The position numbers were made by a program, and so were the translations under genes. A stretch of DNA of 64,000 nt, taken from Pseudomonas graminis (GTDB taxonomy: Bacteria > Pseudomonadota > Gammaproteobacteria > Pseudomonadales > Pseudomonadaceae). Below the pieces are notes generated by a model. The model saw only the letters and a list, made by a program, of their open reading frames with translations, made no database searches and was not told the DNA's origin. This document shows, piece by piece, positions 52,955 to 62,336 of the stretch. Location of the stretch: the NCBI RefSeq assembly GCF_900111735.1, contig NZ_FOHW01000025.1, forward strand, positions 1 through 64,000. The letters run 5' to 3'. How positions within the stretch are numbered: position 1 is the first letter of the stretch; the number at the start of each line of letters is the position of its first letter.

Positions 52955-54135
52955 CAGCGAGTCTCCCTAGTGCGCGTGTCGCGTTGCTGTTGCATGTCCG
53001 CTGCCCGTGAGCCCGGATCTGCCGGTGCAGCAGCAGCGCCGCCGGCGGTAGACGGGTTGGAACCGTTACGACTGCTATCGATCATTTTGTCCAACGGCAG
53101 ATAAAGCAGGTTGTTCTGACCTTTGTCGCCGGTCACGAGTACCTTGCTGGTGTTGCTGAAGACTTCCTGCATGGTGTCCAGATACAGACGCTCACGCGTG
53201 ACCTCCGGTGCCTTGCGGTACTCGGCAACCAGTTTGGTAAAGCGGTCCGCTTCACCCTTGGCCCGAGACACCACTTCATCGCGATAACCGTTGGCATCTT
53301 CGACGATACGCTGAGCCTGACCGCGCGCTTCCGGGATCACGCCGTTGGCGTAGGTTTCAGCCTGGTTACGTGAGCGCTGCTCGTCTTCACGGGCGCGGAT
53401 CACGTCATCGAACGCTTCCTGGACTTCGCGCGGCGCCGCAGCACTCTGCACGTTGACCTGGGTTACGGTGATGCCGGTGCGATAGGTGTCAAGGAAGCGC
53501 TGCAGCCGCTCCTTGATTTCGCTGGCCATCAACTCACGACCTTCAGTCAGCACCTGATCCATGGCGGTCGAACCGACCACATGGCGCAAGGCGCTTTCGG
53601 TAGCATGCTGCAGGCTGACTTCAGGCTGATCAACGTTCAGCACGAAATCCTGCAGATTGGTGATCTTGTACTGCACGGTCAGTGGCACTTCGACGATGTT
53701 CTCGTCTTCGGTGAGCATCTGGCCTTGCTTGCTGTACGCACGCTCACGCGTCACGTTTTCGAGGTACTTGCGATCAAACGGCGGGAAATAGATGTTCAGA
53801 CCCGGCCCGACGGTGTCGTAGTACTTGCCGAAGCGCAGCACTACGGCCTGCTCCTGCTCGTCCACCACATAGATTGCGTTGTACAGCCAGATTGCGAGCA
53901 GCACGACAAGACCGATGCCGAGCAGGCCGAGGCCACCGCCCTTGCTCGATCCACCGCCGCTGCCGCCGCCATCGCCACTGCGTTTCTTACCACCACCGAA
54001 CAACCCATTCAGGCTTTCCTGCAGCTTACGGAAGGCCTCGTCGAGATCCGGTGGCCCCTTGCGGTCGCCGCCCTTGCGCTTACCACCCCAAGGATCCTGA
54101 TTATTCGAGTTGCCACCCGGCTCATTCCAAGCCAT
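52954..54135 (-). CDS. hflK: HflK, SPFH/prohibitin-type FtsH modulator
   Basis: A 393-aa partner of HflC. The N-terminal 70 residues are polar and Gly/Lys-rich (MAWNEPGGNSNNQDPWGGKR), followed by a membrane anchor (LLGIGLVVLLAIWLYNAIYV), the SPFH domain (VVDEQEQAVVLRFGKYYD) and a coiled coil. A Gly/Ser-rich stretch lies just before the membrane segment. Start taken at MAWNEPGG, as in other Pseudomonas. Second-last gene of the hfq-hflX-hflK-hflC group. Confidence 0.95.
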   Translation of the reverse strand: MAWNEPGGNSNNQDPWGGKRKGGDRKGPPDLDEAFRKLQESLNGLFGGGKKRSGDGGGSGGGSSKGGGLGLLGIGLVVLLAIWLYNAIYVVDEQEQAVVLRFGKYYDTVGPGLNIYFPPFDRKYLENVTRERAYSKQGQMLTEDENIVEVPLTVQYKITNLQDFVLNVDQPEVSLQHATESALRHVVGSTAMDQVLTEGRELMASEIKERLQRFLDTYRTGITVTQVNVQSAAAPREVQEAFDDVIRAREDEQRSRNQAETYANGVIPEARGQAQRIVEDANGYRDEVVSRAKGEADRFTKLVAEYRKAPEVTRERLYLDTMQEVFSNTSKVLVTGDKGQNNLLYLPLDKMIDSSRNGSNPSTAGGAAAAPADPGSRAADMQQQRDTRTRETR

Positions 54136-54231
54136 AGCGCTCTCCATCTGATAAAGCAAAGACGCGCCCACGGCGCGCCGACCAATGCTACAGAATGCCC
54201 GTCAAAGCGGTACAACCGCTTTGTCAGGCTT

Positions 54232-55533
54232 TTATTGCAAAGTGTGTTGCTCGATGAATTCCAGCGGCTGCAGTCCTTCGCGACTCACCAGGCGATTGAA
54301 TTCAACTCGGGGTAACCGAACAGCCAGAAGACTCTGGCCTTCTTCGTCGTGCTCTTCGCTCTGCACCGCACCCAGGTTGAAAAACTGGGCACGCAACCGG
54401 GCGAATTCCTGCGTGAGGCGCAGCGTCCCCACAAAGAGGTCATTGCCCAACACTTCGGCGATGGCCTGCTTGAGCAAATCCAGACCACGCCCGTCACGGG
54501 CAGAAACCCAGACCCGCTGCGGCTTGCCATCGGCATCGCGTTGAATCTGCGGCTCAACCCCTTCGAGCAGATCGAGTTTGTTATACACCTCAAGCATCGG
54601 CAAGTCCTGGGCGCCAATCTCGCCCAGCACCACCATGACCTGCTCGATCTGCTCAAGGCGGTCGGGCTCGTGAGCGTCGATCACATGCAACAGCAGATCG
54701 GAGTTGCTCGACTCTTCAAGCGTAGCCCGAAAGGCCTCGACCAGCTTGTGCGGCAAATGGCGGATAAAACCTACCGTATCAGCCAGCACAATCGGCCCCA
54801 GGTCTTTGACTTCAAGGCGGCGCAGGGTCGGGTCGAGGGTCGCGAACAGTTGATCGGCCGCGTAGACGTCAGAGTCGGTCACCGCATTGAATAGCGTTGA
54901 CTTGCCGGCGTTGGTATAGCCGACGATAGAAACCGTAGGAATGTCGGCGCGGGTGCGGCCACGACGGGCCTGATCACGCTGACTGCGGACTTTTTCAAGC
55001 CGGCCCTTGATCTGACGCAAGCGCACGCGCAACAGACGTCGGTCCGTTTCGAGCTGGGTTTCACCCGGACCGCGCAGACCGATACCGCCGCCCTGACGCT
55101 CAAGGTGAGTCCAGCCACGAACCAGCCGCGTACTCATGTGCTCAAGCTGGGCCAGTTCGACCTGCAGCTTGCCTTCATGGGTGCGCGCCCGTTGGGCGAA
55201 AATGTCGAGAATCAGGCCCGTACGGTCAAGCACGCGACACTCGAAAACACGTTCGAGGTTACGTTCCTGACTGGGTGTAAGGACATGATTGAAGATGACG
55301 ATATCTGACTTTTCGGTTTTGACCAGGTCGCGTAATTCCTCGACCTTGCCGCTGCCTACCAGATACTTGGCCGTTGGCCGATGCCTTGGCACGTTGACGA
55401 ACGAGACAATGTCGGCGCCGGCCGACAGCGCCAGTTCCCTGAACTCCTGCGGATCTTCGCGCGCCTCAGGGTCCTGACCATCCAAGTGAACGAGGATCGC
55501 CCGCTCACCACCACTGTGGCGCTCAAAGAACAA
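54232..55533 (-). CDS. hflX: Ribosome-associated GTPase HflX
   Basis: A 433-aa GTPase that can split stalled ribosomes. The N-terminal HflX domain (LVGSGKVEELRDLVKTEKSD) and glycine-rich segment (GGGIGLRGPGETQLETDRR) precede the G domain with G1 GYTNAGKS (205-212), LADTVGFI (G3) and NKLDLL (G4). It starts with TTG, preceded by AGGAG at good spacing; no ATG or GTG fits the conserved N-terminus. It lies 12 bp after hfq. A GC-rich hairpin (54203-54223) separates it from hflK. Confidence 0.95.
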   Translation of the reverse strand: MFFERHSGGERAILVHLDGQDPEAREDPQEFRELALSAGADIVSFVNVPRHRPTAKYLVGSGKVEELRDLVKTEKSDIVIFNHVLTPSQERNLERVFECRVLDRTGLILDIFAQRARTHEGKLQVELAQLEHMSTRLVRGWTHLERQGGGIGLRGPGETQLETDRRLLRVRLRQIKGRLEKVRSQRDQARRGRTRADIPTVSIVGYTNAGKSTLFNAVTDSDVYAADQLFATLDPTLRRLEVKDLGPIVLADTVGFIRHLPHKLVEAFRATLEESSNSDLLLHVIDAHEPDRLEQIEQVMVVLGEIGAQDLPMLEVYNKLDLLEGVEPQIQRDADGKPQRVWVSARDGRGLDLLKQAIAEVLGNDLFVGTLRLTQEFARLRAQFFNLGAVQSEEHDEEGQSLLAVRLPRVEFNRLVSREGLQPLEFIEQHTLQ

Positions 55534-55545
55534 AGCAGACTCCTA

Positions 55546-55806
55546 TCAGGCGTTACCTGGCTCGGCGTCAGCCTGCTCGGATTCGGTAGCGCTAGGCAGA
55601 CGAATCGGGCGGACGGGAACGACAGTCGAGATGGCGTGTTTGTAGACCATTTGGCTGACAGTGTTCTTCAGCAAAATAACGAACTGGTCAAAGGATTCGA
55701 TAGTGCCTTGCAGCTTGATACCGTTTACCAGGTAGATCGAAACCCCAACCTTTTCTTTACGCAAAGTGTTCAGGTAAGGGTCTTGTAGCGAATGCCCTTT
55801 TGACAT
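55546..55806 (-). CDS. hfq: RNA chaperone Hfq
   Basis: An 86-aa protein forming a hexamer that pairs small RNAs with mRNAs; in Pseudomonas it also works with Crc in carbon catabolite repression. Sm1 is GVSIYLVNGIKLQGTIESFD and Sm2 holds the VYKHAISTVVP motif. The tail is short, as in pseudomonads. AAGGAG precedes the ATG. The frame is open far upstream but MSKGHSLQD is the conserved start. It is between miaA and hflX. Confidence 0.98.
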   Translation of the reverse strand: MSKGHSLQDPYLNTLRKEKVGVSIYLVNGIKLQGTIESFDQFVILLKNTVSQMVYKHAISTVVPVRPIRLPSATESEQADAEPGNA

Positions 55807-55910
55807 GTGCCGCACTCCTTTAAGGATCAATAGAATAAATTCGAAACCATTGGCTTGGGCCGCTACCTCCCGAAGGCTATCCCCCAAGGATAGACGGCTA
55901 TTGCAAGGAC

Positions 55911-56882
55911 TCAGCTCAATATGGAGACCGACCCCAGGTATTTCAAGGCGCGTGGCAGATTGTCGCAAGCCAGGCTGTCCAACCAGTGCAAATCCTGCCA
56001 GCTGCGTAACCAGGTGAACTGCCTCTTGGCCAACTGGCGCGTGGCAATGATGCCGCGCTCCTGCATCTCGTCCAGAGCCAGCTTGCCGTCCAGATGATCC
56101 CAGACCTGGCGATACCCTACAGCTCTTATAGACGGTAAATTCGAGTGCAGATCACCCCTCGAACGTAGCGCTACGACTTCTTCAACGAACCCTTCATCAA
56201 GCATTTGCCTGAAACGCACAGCAATTCGGTCGTGGAGCACCTTGCGATCCGTCGGTGCGATCGCGAGATTTGCGACAGTATAGGGCAATTGATGACGCCC
56301 CGAAGCGCTCGCTTGAGCACTTTGCGCACTTTGTTGTTCTCGGTGCGCGGTCATGCTCACGCCGCTCACCCGAAAGACTTCCAGCGCGCGAACCAGCCGC
56401 TGGGGATCGTTGGGGTGAATCCTCGCTGCCGACACCGGATCAATGCTCGCCAGCTCATCATGCAACGCCTGCCAACCCTGACTGGCCGCTTGCGCTTCGA
56501 TCTGCGCACGAATTTCGGCGTCAGCTGCAGGCATATCGGCCAACCCTTCCAGTAGAGCTTTGAAATACAACATCGTGCCGCCCACCAGCAGGGGAATTTT
56601 TCCCCGGGCGGTAATTTCCGCCATGGCGTGCAAGGCATCGGCTCGAAAATCCGCTGCAGAGTAGCTCTGGCTCGGATCGAGGATATCGATGAGACGGTGT
56701 GGATACGTGTCCAGCAGCGCTTTTGAGGGCTTGGCGGTGCCGATGTCCATGCCGCGATAGACCAGCGCGGAATCCACGCTGATCAGCTCACACGGAAGCA
56801 CTTTGGTCAGTTCGATAGCGAGATCGGTTTTGCCGGCGGCGGTCGGCCCCATCAGAAAGATGGCTGGAGGAAGGGCTTTCAT
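55911..56882 (-). CDS. miaA: tRNA dimethylallyltransferase MiaA
   Basis: A 323-aa enzyme that adds the isopentenyl group to A37 of tRNAs reading UNN codons. The P-loop is GPTAAGKT (residues 12-19), followed by ISVDSALVYRGMDIGTAKPS and GGTMLYFKALLEGL. RQLAKRQFTWLRSW near the C-terminus contacts tRNA. Its ATG overlaps the mutL stop by one base. Confidence 0.97.
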   Translation of the reverse strand: MKALPPAIFLMGPTAAGKTDLAIELTKVLPCELISVDSALVYRGMDIGTAKPSKALLDTYPHRLIDILDPSQSYSAADFRADALHAMAEITARGKIPLLVGGTMLYFKALLEGLADMPAADAEIRAQIEAQAASQGWQALHDELASIDPVSAARIHPNDPQRLVRALEVFRVSGVSMTAHREQQSAQSAQASASGRHQLPYTVANLAIAPTDRKVLHDRIAVRFRQMLDEGFVEEVVALRSRGDLHSNLPSIRAVGYRQVWDHLDGKLALDEMQERGIIATRQLAKRQFTWLRSWQDLHWLDSLACDNLPRALKYLGSVSILS

Positions 56883-58867
56883 CAGCGACCGCGCAGGAAT
56901 AGTTTGTCCAGATCATCCAGACCCAACTGGGTCCAGGTCGGCCGTCCATGATTGCATTGACCGCTGCGCTCGGTGTTTTCCATATCACGCAGCAGGCCGT
57001 TCATTTCCGGAATGGCCAGCCGCCGATTGGCGCGAATCGCACCGTGGCACGCCATGGTGCCGAGCAGTTCATTCATGTGCGCCTGAACGCGGTCGCTGGT
57101 GCCGTACTCCATCAGATCGCCCAGCACGTCGTGCACCAGCCGATTCGCCTCAGCCTGCTTGAGCAGCGCGGGGATCTGCCGGATCGCGAGGGTCTCGGGG
57201 CCGAGGCGTTGCAATTCGAAGCCCAGTTGCTGGAAGGTCGTCATGTGCTCTTCAGCGCAGTCGGCCTCGCGCTGACTGACCGCGATGGACTCCGGCACCA
57301 GCAGCGGCTGACCGCTCAGGCCTTCGCTGGCCATGGCGATCTTCAAGCGCTCGTACATGATCCGCTCGTGGGCCGCGTGCATGTCCACCAGCACCAAACC
57401 GTGGGCGTTTTCCGCGAGGATATAAATGCCTTTGAGCTGAGCGAGGGCATAACCCAGCGGCGGAACATCGCCCTGGGACTCGGGCAACGAGACACTGCCT
57501 GCGCTCGCCGGAGCCTGCGCGCCGGGCAGCGGGGCAAAGAATTCGCTGTAAGCGGCACGCGTCTCTTCAGCCGGAAGCACCGACGAAGGCCGCGGCGTGT
57601 ACTGATACTGGTAACCCGCGCCACTGCCAGAGCCGGGGGCGGTTCCGGCCGGCGGATTCCAGGCCTGACCTTGTGGCGTCTCGAGCACGTTATTGGCCAG
57701 GCGCATTTCGCCCTGCGGTCCGAACTCGCCGGCATCCGGCCCAGTGGGTCGCACCAGCGCGGTGACCGAGGTGGTGCCAGCTAGCTGATCTTCAGGCCGC
57801 ACATCGCCAAGGGCGCGATGCAGGGTGCCGTAAAGGAAATCGTGAACCATGCGCCCGTCGCGGAACCGCACTTCGTGCTTGGTCGGATGGACGTTCACGT
57901 CGACAACCGCTGGATCGACTTCGAAAAACAGCACGAAGGTCGGATGCCGGCCGTTGAACAACACGTCGCGATAAGCCTGACGCACGGCGTGGGCAACCAG
58001 CTTGTCGCGCACCGCACGGCCGTTGACGAAGAAATACTGCAGATCGGCCTGACTGCGCGAGAACGTCGGCAGCCCGACCCAGCCCCACAACCTCAACCCA
58101 TTGCGCTCGACCTCGATCGGCAGGGCCTGCTCCAGAAACCCGGGTCCGCAAATGGCCGAAACCCGCCGCGCGCGGGATACGTCGTCACGCGCTTCGTGCA
58201 GGCTCAGGACGGTCTTGCCGTTATGGCGCAAATGAAAGGCCACGTCGAAACGCGCCAGCGCCATGCGCTTGATGACTTCTTGAAGATGATCGAATTCGGT
58301 TTTCTCGGCCTTGAGAAACTTGCGCCGCGCAGGGGTGTTGAAGAACAGGTCGCGCACTTCGACGGAGGTGCCGACAGGGTGCGCAGCCGGCTGCACACGC
58401 GAGGCCATGTCACGGCCCTCGGTCTCGACCTGCCAGGCCTGGTCGGCATCACGAGTGCGCGACGTCAGGGTCAGACGGGCCACCGAGCTGATCGACGCCA
58501 AGGCCTCGCCCCGGAAGCCAAGGCTCATGACTCGCTCAAGGTCTTCCAGGTCGCGGATCTTGCTGGTGGCATGTCGGGCCAGCGCAAGGGGCAGGTCATC
58601 CGAGGAAATGCCGCCGCCGTCGTCCCGAACACGCAGCAGCTTGATGCCGGCCTGCTCAACGTCGACATCGATACGACGCGCGCCTGAATCGAGGCTGTTT
58701 TCGAGCAGCTCCTTGATCACCGAAGCCGGTCGTTCTACGACCTCGCCCGCAGCAATCTGGTTGGCAAGCCGTGGGCTGAGCAGCTGAATACGCGCAGCTT
58801 CTGCCGCAGGTAAATCGGGACTTACGCTGACATCCAGTTCCTGGTCACCGAGCAACAGGTCAGTCAC
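56882..58867 (-). CDS. mutL: DNA mismatch repair protein MutL
   Basis: A 661-aa GHKL ATPase that links MutS to downstream repair. N-terminal motifs are ELLENSLDSGARR, RDDGGGISSDDLPLAL and FRGEALASISSVARL. The C-terminal region carries an endonuclease-type set in slightly altered form: DMHAAHERIMYE (usually DQHA-x2-E-x4-E), ACHGAIRANRR and CNHGRP (usually CPHGRP). The start is a GTG sharing bases with the amiB stop (GTGA), so translation is coupled. It has about 20 extra N-terminal residues before RIQLLSPRLANQIAAGEVV. Confidence 0.96.
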   Translation of the reverse strand: MTDLLLGDQELDVSVSPDLPAAEAARIQLLSPRLANQIAAGEVVERPASVIKELLENSLDSGARRIDVDVEQAGIKLLRVRDDGGGISSDDLPLALARHATSKIRDLEDLERVMSLGFRGEALASISSVARLTLTSRTRDADQAWQVETEGRDMASRVQPAAHPVGTSVEVRDLFFNTPARRKFLKAEKTEFDHLQEVIKRMALARFDVAFHLRHNGKTVLSLHEARDDVSRARRVSAICGPGFLEQALPIEVERNGLRLWGWVGLPTFSRSQADLQYFFVNGRAVRDKLVAHAVRQAYRDVLFNGRHPTFVLFFEVDPAVVDVNVHPTKHEVRFRDGRMVHDFLYGTLHRALGDVRPEDQLAGTTSVTALVRPTGPDAGEFGPQGEMRLANNVLETPQGQAWNPPAGTAPGSGSGAGYQYQYTPRPSSVLPAEETRAAYSEFFAPLPGAQAPASAGSVSLPESQGDVPPLGYALAQLKGIYILAENAHGLVLVDMHAAHERIMYERLKIAMASEGLSGQPLLVPESIAVSQREADCAEEHMTTFQQLGFELQRLGPETLAIRQIPALLKQAEANRLVHDVLGDLMEYGTSDRVQAHMNELLGTMACHGAIRANRRLAIPEMNGLLRDMENTERSGQCNHGRPTWTQLGLDDLDKLFLRGR

Positions 58868-60294
58868 GGCTCACCTGCCAATTCTGCGCTGGGGATTCTC
58901 AGCTCCTGGCCAACTTTCAGCTCGTCCGAGCTCAGATGATTGGCAGTGCGAAGCATTGGCATGGTCATGTCGTAGCGCGCCGCGATCATGCTCAGCGATT
59001 CGCCAGGGCGCACTGTGTGCTCACGCGCGCCCATGGCCAGCTTGCCGCTATCACGAAGCCAGGCGATGTATGTGCCTTGCGGCGGATTCTGCTGGAAGAA
59101 CTGCTTCACACCCGCCGTGATGGAGCGCGCCAACGCCTGCTGATGGCTTGCGCCTTGCAGTTTGTTCGCTTCGGCTGAGTTGGAGATGAAGCCGGTCTCG
59201 ACCAGAATCGAAGGAATGTCCGGCGACTTGAGCACCATGAAGCCGGCCTGTTCAACGCGGGACTTGTGCAGCGAGGTGACCCGGCCAATGTTGGTCAGGA
59301 CCTTCTGGCCAACGTTCAGGCTTGAAGTGAGCGATGCGGTCATCGACAAATCGAGCAGTACGCCGGCGAGCATGCGGTCTTTGTCATCGAGGCTCACGGC
59401 CCCGGCGCCACCGATCAAGTCGGAACGGTTTTCACTGTCCGCCAGCCACCGTGCTGTCTCCGAGGTCGCACCGCGTTCGGACAAGGCAAATACCGAAGCG
59501 CCGAAAGCCGCCGAGGAAGGCGCGGCGTCGGCGTGAATGGACACGAACAGATCAGCACCTTTGGCGCGGGCAATTTCCGTGCGCTTACGCAGCGGGATGA
59601 AGTAGTCGCCGGTGCGGGTCAGCTCTGCGCGGTAGCCCTTTTCGCCATTGATCTGGCGCTGAAGCTCCTTTGCAATCGCGAGTACGACGTTCTTTTCTTT
59701 CTCACCACGGCCGCCAGAGGCGCCCGGGTCTTCGCCGCCATGGCCGGCATCAATGACGACGACGATATCGCGCTTGCCGTTTGGCACAGGGGTCAGTTTG
59801 ATCTCGGGCTTGGACGGGCTGATCGGCACCACTGCGGGCGTCGCAGGCGCGGCGGTGGCCGGAGTATCGGCCACCGACGGCGGCGGGTTGGCATCGGCGG
59901 CGTTGTCGTACAGATCGACCACCAGCCGGTTGCCATATTGCTGGTTCGGCGCCAGGGTGAAGCTCTTTGGCGTCACCGCCTTTTTCAGGTCGATGACCAC
60001 ACGCAAGTCATCGGGCGTGCGCTGCGCTGAACGCATGCTGGTGATCGGTGTGTTGGCCGTCGGCACATTCAAGGCGCCGCCCAGAGTGGCGCCGTTGATG
60101 TCGATGACCAGGCGATCAGGGGACTGCAGCGTGAAGACACTGTGCTGAACCGGGCCAGACAGGTCGAAAACCAGTCGAGTGTTATCCGGCGCACGCCATA
60201 AGCGGACACTTCGTACCTGTGAAGCGGCCAACGCGTCGACAGCCAGTGTCGCCAGCAGCAGTCCAATCACAGTAACCAGCGCGCGCATGCGCAT
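58864..60294 (-). CDS. amiB: N-acetylmuramoyl-L-alanine amidase AmiB/AmiC type
   Basis: A 476-aa periplasmic zinc amidase that trims septal peptidoglycan during cell separation. A signal peptide (about residues 1-24, ends ALAASQ region), an AMIN domain (about 25-125), a linker rich in Pro/Ala, an Amidase_3 domain with VVIDAGHGGEDPGASG (zinc His) and SIHADA, and a C-terminal LysM domain (HTVRPGESLSMIAARYDM). The ATG at 60294 has GGGG at good spacing; 60306 is an alternative. It lies between tsaE and mutL. Confidence 0.94.
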   Translation of the reverse strand: MRMRALVTVIGLLLATLAVDALAASQVRSVRLWRAPDNTRLVFDLSGPVQHSVFTLQSPDRLVIDINGATLGGALNVPTANTPITSMRSAQRTPDDLRVVIDLKKAVTPKSFTLAPNQQYGNRLVVDLYDNAADANPPPSVADTPATAAPATPAVVPISPSKPEIKLTPVPNGKRDIVVVIDAGHGGEDPGASGGRGEKEKNVVLAIAKELQRQINGEKGYRAELTRTGDYFIPLRKRTEIARAKGADLFVSIHADAAPSSAAFGASVFALSERGATSETARWLADSENRSDLIGGAGAVSLDDKDRMLAGVLLDLSMTASLTSSLNVGQKVLTNIGRVTSLHKSRVEQAGFMVLKSPDIPSILVETGFISNSAEANKLQGASHQQALARSITAGVKQFFQQNPPQGTYIAWLRDSGKLAMGAREHTVRPGESLSMIAARYDMTMPMLRTANHLSSDELKVGQELRIPSAELAGEP

Positions 60295-60319
60295 ACCAAA
60301 CCCCATATCTATTGAATGT

Positions 60320-60790
60320 CTATTTAAACGAAGGCGCCAAAGCTGCACACCACATCTCGCCACGCGAGCTTTTCGGGCTCAGCGTCAACGCTCGACCTTC
60401 ACCGAGCGGCCTTATGGTAATGATCAGGTCAGGCTTTGGCAAAAAGCCTGCACCCAGATTGGGCCATTCGATGAGACAAAGGGCATCGACTTCGAAATAG
60501 TCCCGGATGCCGAGGAATTCTAGCTCTTCTGGATCAACAAGTCGGTAGAGATCAAAGTGATACGCGCGGTTTCTCCCAATTTCGTAAGGTTCTACCAGCG
60601 TAAACGTCGGACTTTTTACCGCGCCCGTATGGCCAAGGCCGCGAATTATCCCTCGGGAGAGCGTGGTCTTGCCCGCCCCCAGATTGCCCTCCAGAAAAAT
60701 AATGCCACTGCTTTCAGTGACTTGGGCAATGCGTGCCCCGAAGTGGGTCATGGCCTCTTCACCCATGAGGTCCAGGGTTAACTCAGACAC
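60320..60790 (-). CDS. tsaE: tRNA t6A biosynthesis ATPase TsaE
   Basis: A 156-aa ATPase needed with TsaB, TsaC and TsaD for t6A37 in tRNA. Walker A is GNLGAGKT (35-42), followed by GHTGAVKSPTFTLVEPYE and YHFDLYRLVDPEELE. It starts at a GTG with an AGGAG site; the start overlaps the end of nnr by 13 bp. The gene for amiB begins 25 bp downstream. Confidence 0.96.
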   Translation of the reverse strand: MSELTLDLMGEEAMTHFGARIAQVTESSGIIFLEGNLGAGKTTLSRGIIRGLGHTGAVKSPTFTLVEPYEIGRNRAYHFDLYRLVDPEELEFLGIRDYFEVDALCLIEWPNLGAGFLPKPDLIITIRPLGEGRALTLSPKSSRGEMWCAALAPSFK

Positions 60791-62274
60791 GGTTGGTGCT
60801 CCTCCAGAAGCTGACGAATAACAGGAATCAGATCAGCGGCAGCCAGCCCTCGCCCGCTGGAGCCGCATTGCTCACCGGCGAGAGCGTGCAGCCAGACGCC
60901 CAGACAGGCAGCATCGTAGGGGCTCATCTTTTGCGCCATCAACGCACCGATGACGCCGGACAGCACATCGCCCAGCCCGCCGGTCGCCATCGCCGGGTGG
61001 CCGTGATCAGCCAATGCAAGGTCACCTGCCGGGTTGGCGATCAGGCTGCCGCTGCCTTTTAAAACGCATACAGCATTGAATTTGCTGGCCAGCGCCCGCG
61101 CCGCAGCCGGCCGATCGGCCTGAATCTGTTTGGTGTCAGTGCCGAGCAGGCGCGCGGCTTCCCCAGGATGCGGGGTGATCACGCAGCCCTGGGGCAATTG
61201 CACCGCGCCGGTCGCCAGTTCGTTCAGCGCATCGGCATCCCAGACCTGCGGCAACGGCGCATTCGCAGCCGCGGACAGCAGACTTTTTCCCCAGCTGTGC
61301 TGGCCAAGGCCCGGACCGACCACCAGCACCGACGCGGGCTCGATCAAGGCGCGCAGCTGGTTGGCCGAGCTGATGCCGGCGCTCATGACTTCAGGGAATC
61401 GCGTCAGCGCGGCGCTGACATGTTCCGGCCGCGTGGCCAGCGTGACCATGCCGGCGCCGGTGCGCAGCGTGCTTTCCGTGGCGAGCAATGCAGCGCCGCC
61501 GAAACCCCGATCGCCGCCCACCACCAGTACGCGACCGAACATGCCCTTGTGCGCAGTGCGTGAGCGAGGGGCCAGGGTGGGCAGGTTGAAGGTGTCCAGC
61601 CGTTTGACGCTCACGGGCGTCTGCCGAATGATTTCGGCGTCCGCCTGCAAGTCATCGAGCACCAACTCGCCCACCAGTTCGGGCGCATCGCCAGTGAACA
61701 ACCCGACCTTGAGGCCTATGAAGGTGACGGTCAGATCGGCGCGGACTGCACAGCCGAGGGTTCGCCCCGTGTCCGCGCACAGCCCCGACGGAAGATCGAC
61801 GGCGACCACGGGCAACTCACTGTCGCTGATGGCTTCAATGGCCGCAGCGTAAGGCGCGCGCACGTCACCGGTCAGTCCAGTGCCAAGCAGCGCGTCGACA
61901 ATGACGCCGGCCAGCGCCTGCTGTCGCCAGGCCTGAATATCGACATTGGCGGCAACCGCTTCTTCATAGGCGGAACGGGCATCGCCGGCCAACATATCGC
62001 TATCACCCACGGCCAGCACGTTAACTTGCCAACCGGCACGCCGGGCCAGCGCGGCAATGAGATAGCCGTCGCCGGCGTTGTTGCCGCGACCGGCCATCAC
62101 GGTCAGTTGCCTGCCCTCGGGCCAGCAGCGGCGGATCGCACGCCACGCGGCATGGGCCGCGCGCTGCATGAGTTCGAAGCCGGGCGTGCCGGCGGCAATG
62201 AGGCGCGCGTCGAGGTCGCGCACCTGCGCAGCGCTGTACAGCGCGTCGGGAAATGGGGGTTTGCTGTCCAACAT
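60778..62274 (-). CDS. nnr: Bifunctional NAD(P)H-hydrate repair enzyme Nnr
   Basis: A 498-aa fusion. The N-terminal YjeF domain (epimerase of damaged NADHX, residues about 10-220) has AGRGNNAGDGYLIA; the C-terminal ADP-dependent dehydratase has VVGPGLGQHSWGKSLL, VITPHPGEAARLLG and the HPAMATGGLGDVLSGVIGAL block. It restores hydrated NAD(P)H. Start at MLDSKPPFPD; the frame is open further upstream but overlaps the divergent queG. First gene of the long leftward series to hflC. Confidence 0.95.
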   Translation of the reverse strand: MLDSKPPFPDALYSAAQVRDLDARLIAAGTPGFELMQRAAHAAWRAIRRCWPEGRQLTVMAGRGNNAGDGYLIAALARRAGWQVNVLAVGDSDMLAGDARSAYEEAVAANVDIQAWRQQALAGVIVDALLGTGLTGDVRAPYAAAIEAISDSELPVVAVDLPSGLCADTGRTLGCAVRADLTVTFIGLKVGLFTGDAPELVGELVLDDLQADAEIIRQTPVSVKRLDTFNLPTLAPRSRTAHKGMFGRVLVVGGDRGFGGAALLATESTLRTGAGMVTLATRPEHVSAALTRFPEVMSAGISSANQLRALIEPASVLVVGPGLGQHSWGKSLLSAAANAPLPQVWDADALNELATGAVQLPQGCVITPHPGEAARLLGTDTKQIQADRPAAARALASKFNAVCVLKGSGSLIANPAGDLALADHGHPAMATGGLGDVLSGVIGALMAQKMSPYDAACLGVWLHALAGEQCGSSGRGLAAADLIPVIRQLLEEHQPCLS

Positions 62275-62336
62275 GCGTCTTTGGGCTCCGATGTCTGGCA
62301 GAATTATACGCACCTGCGCCCCGGTGTCCTCTTTGC

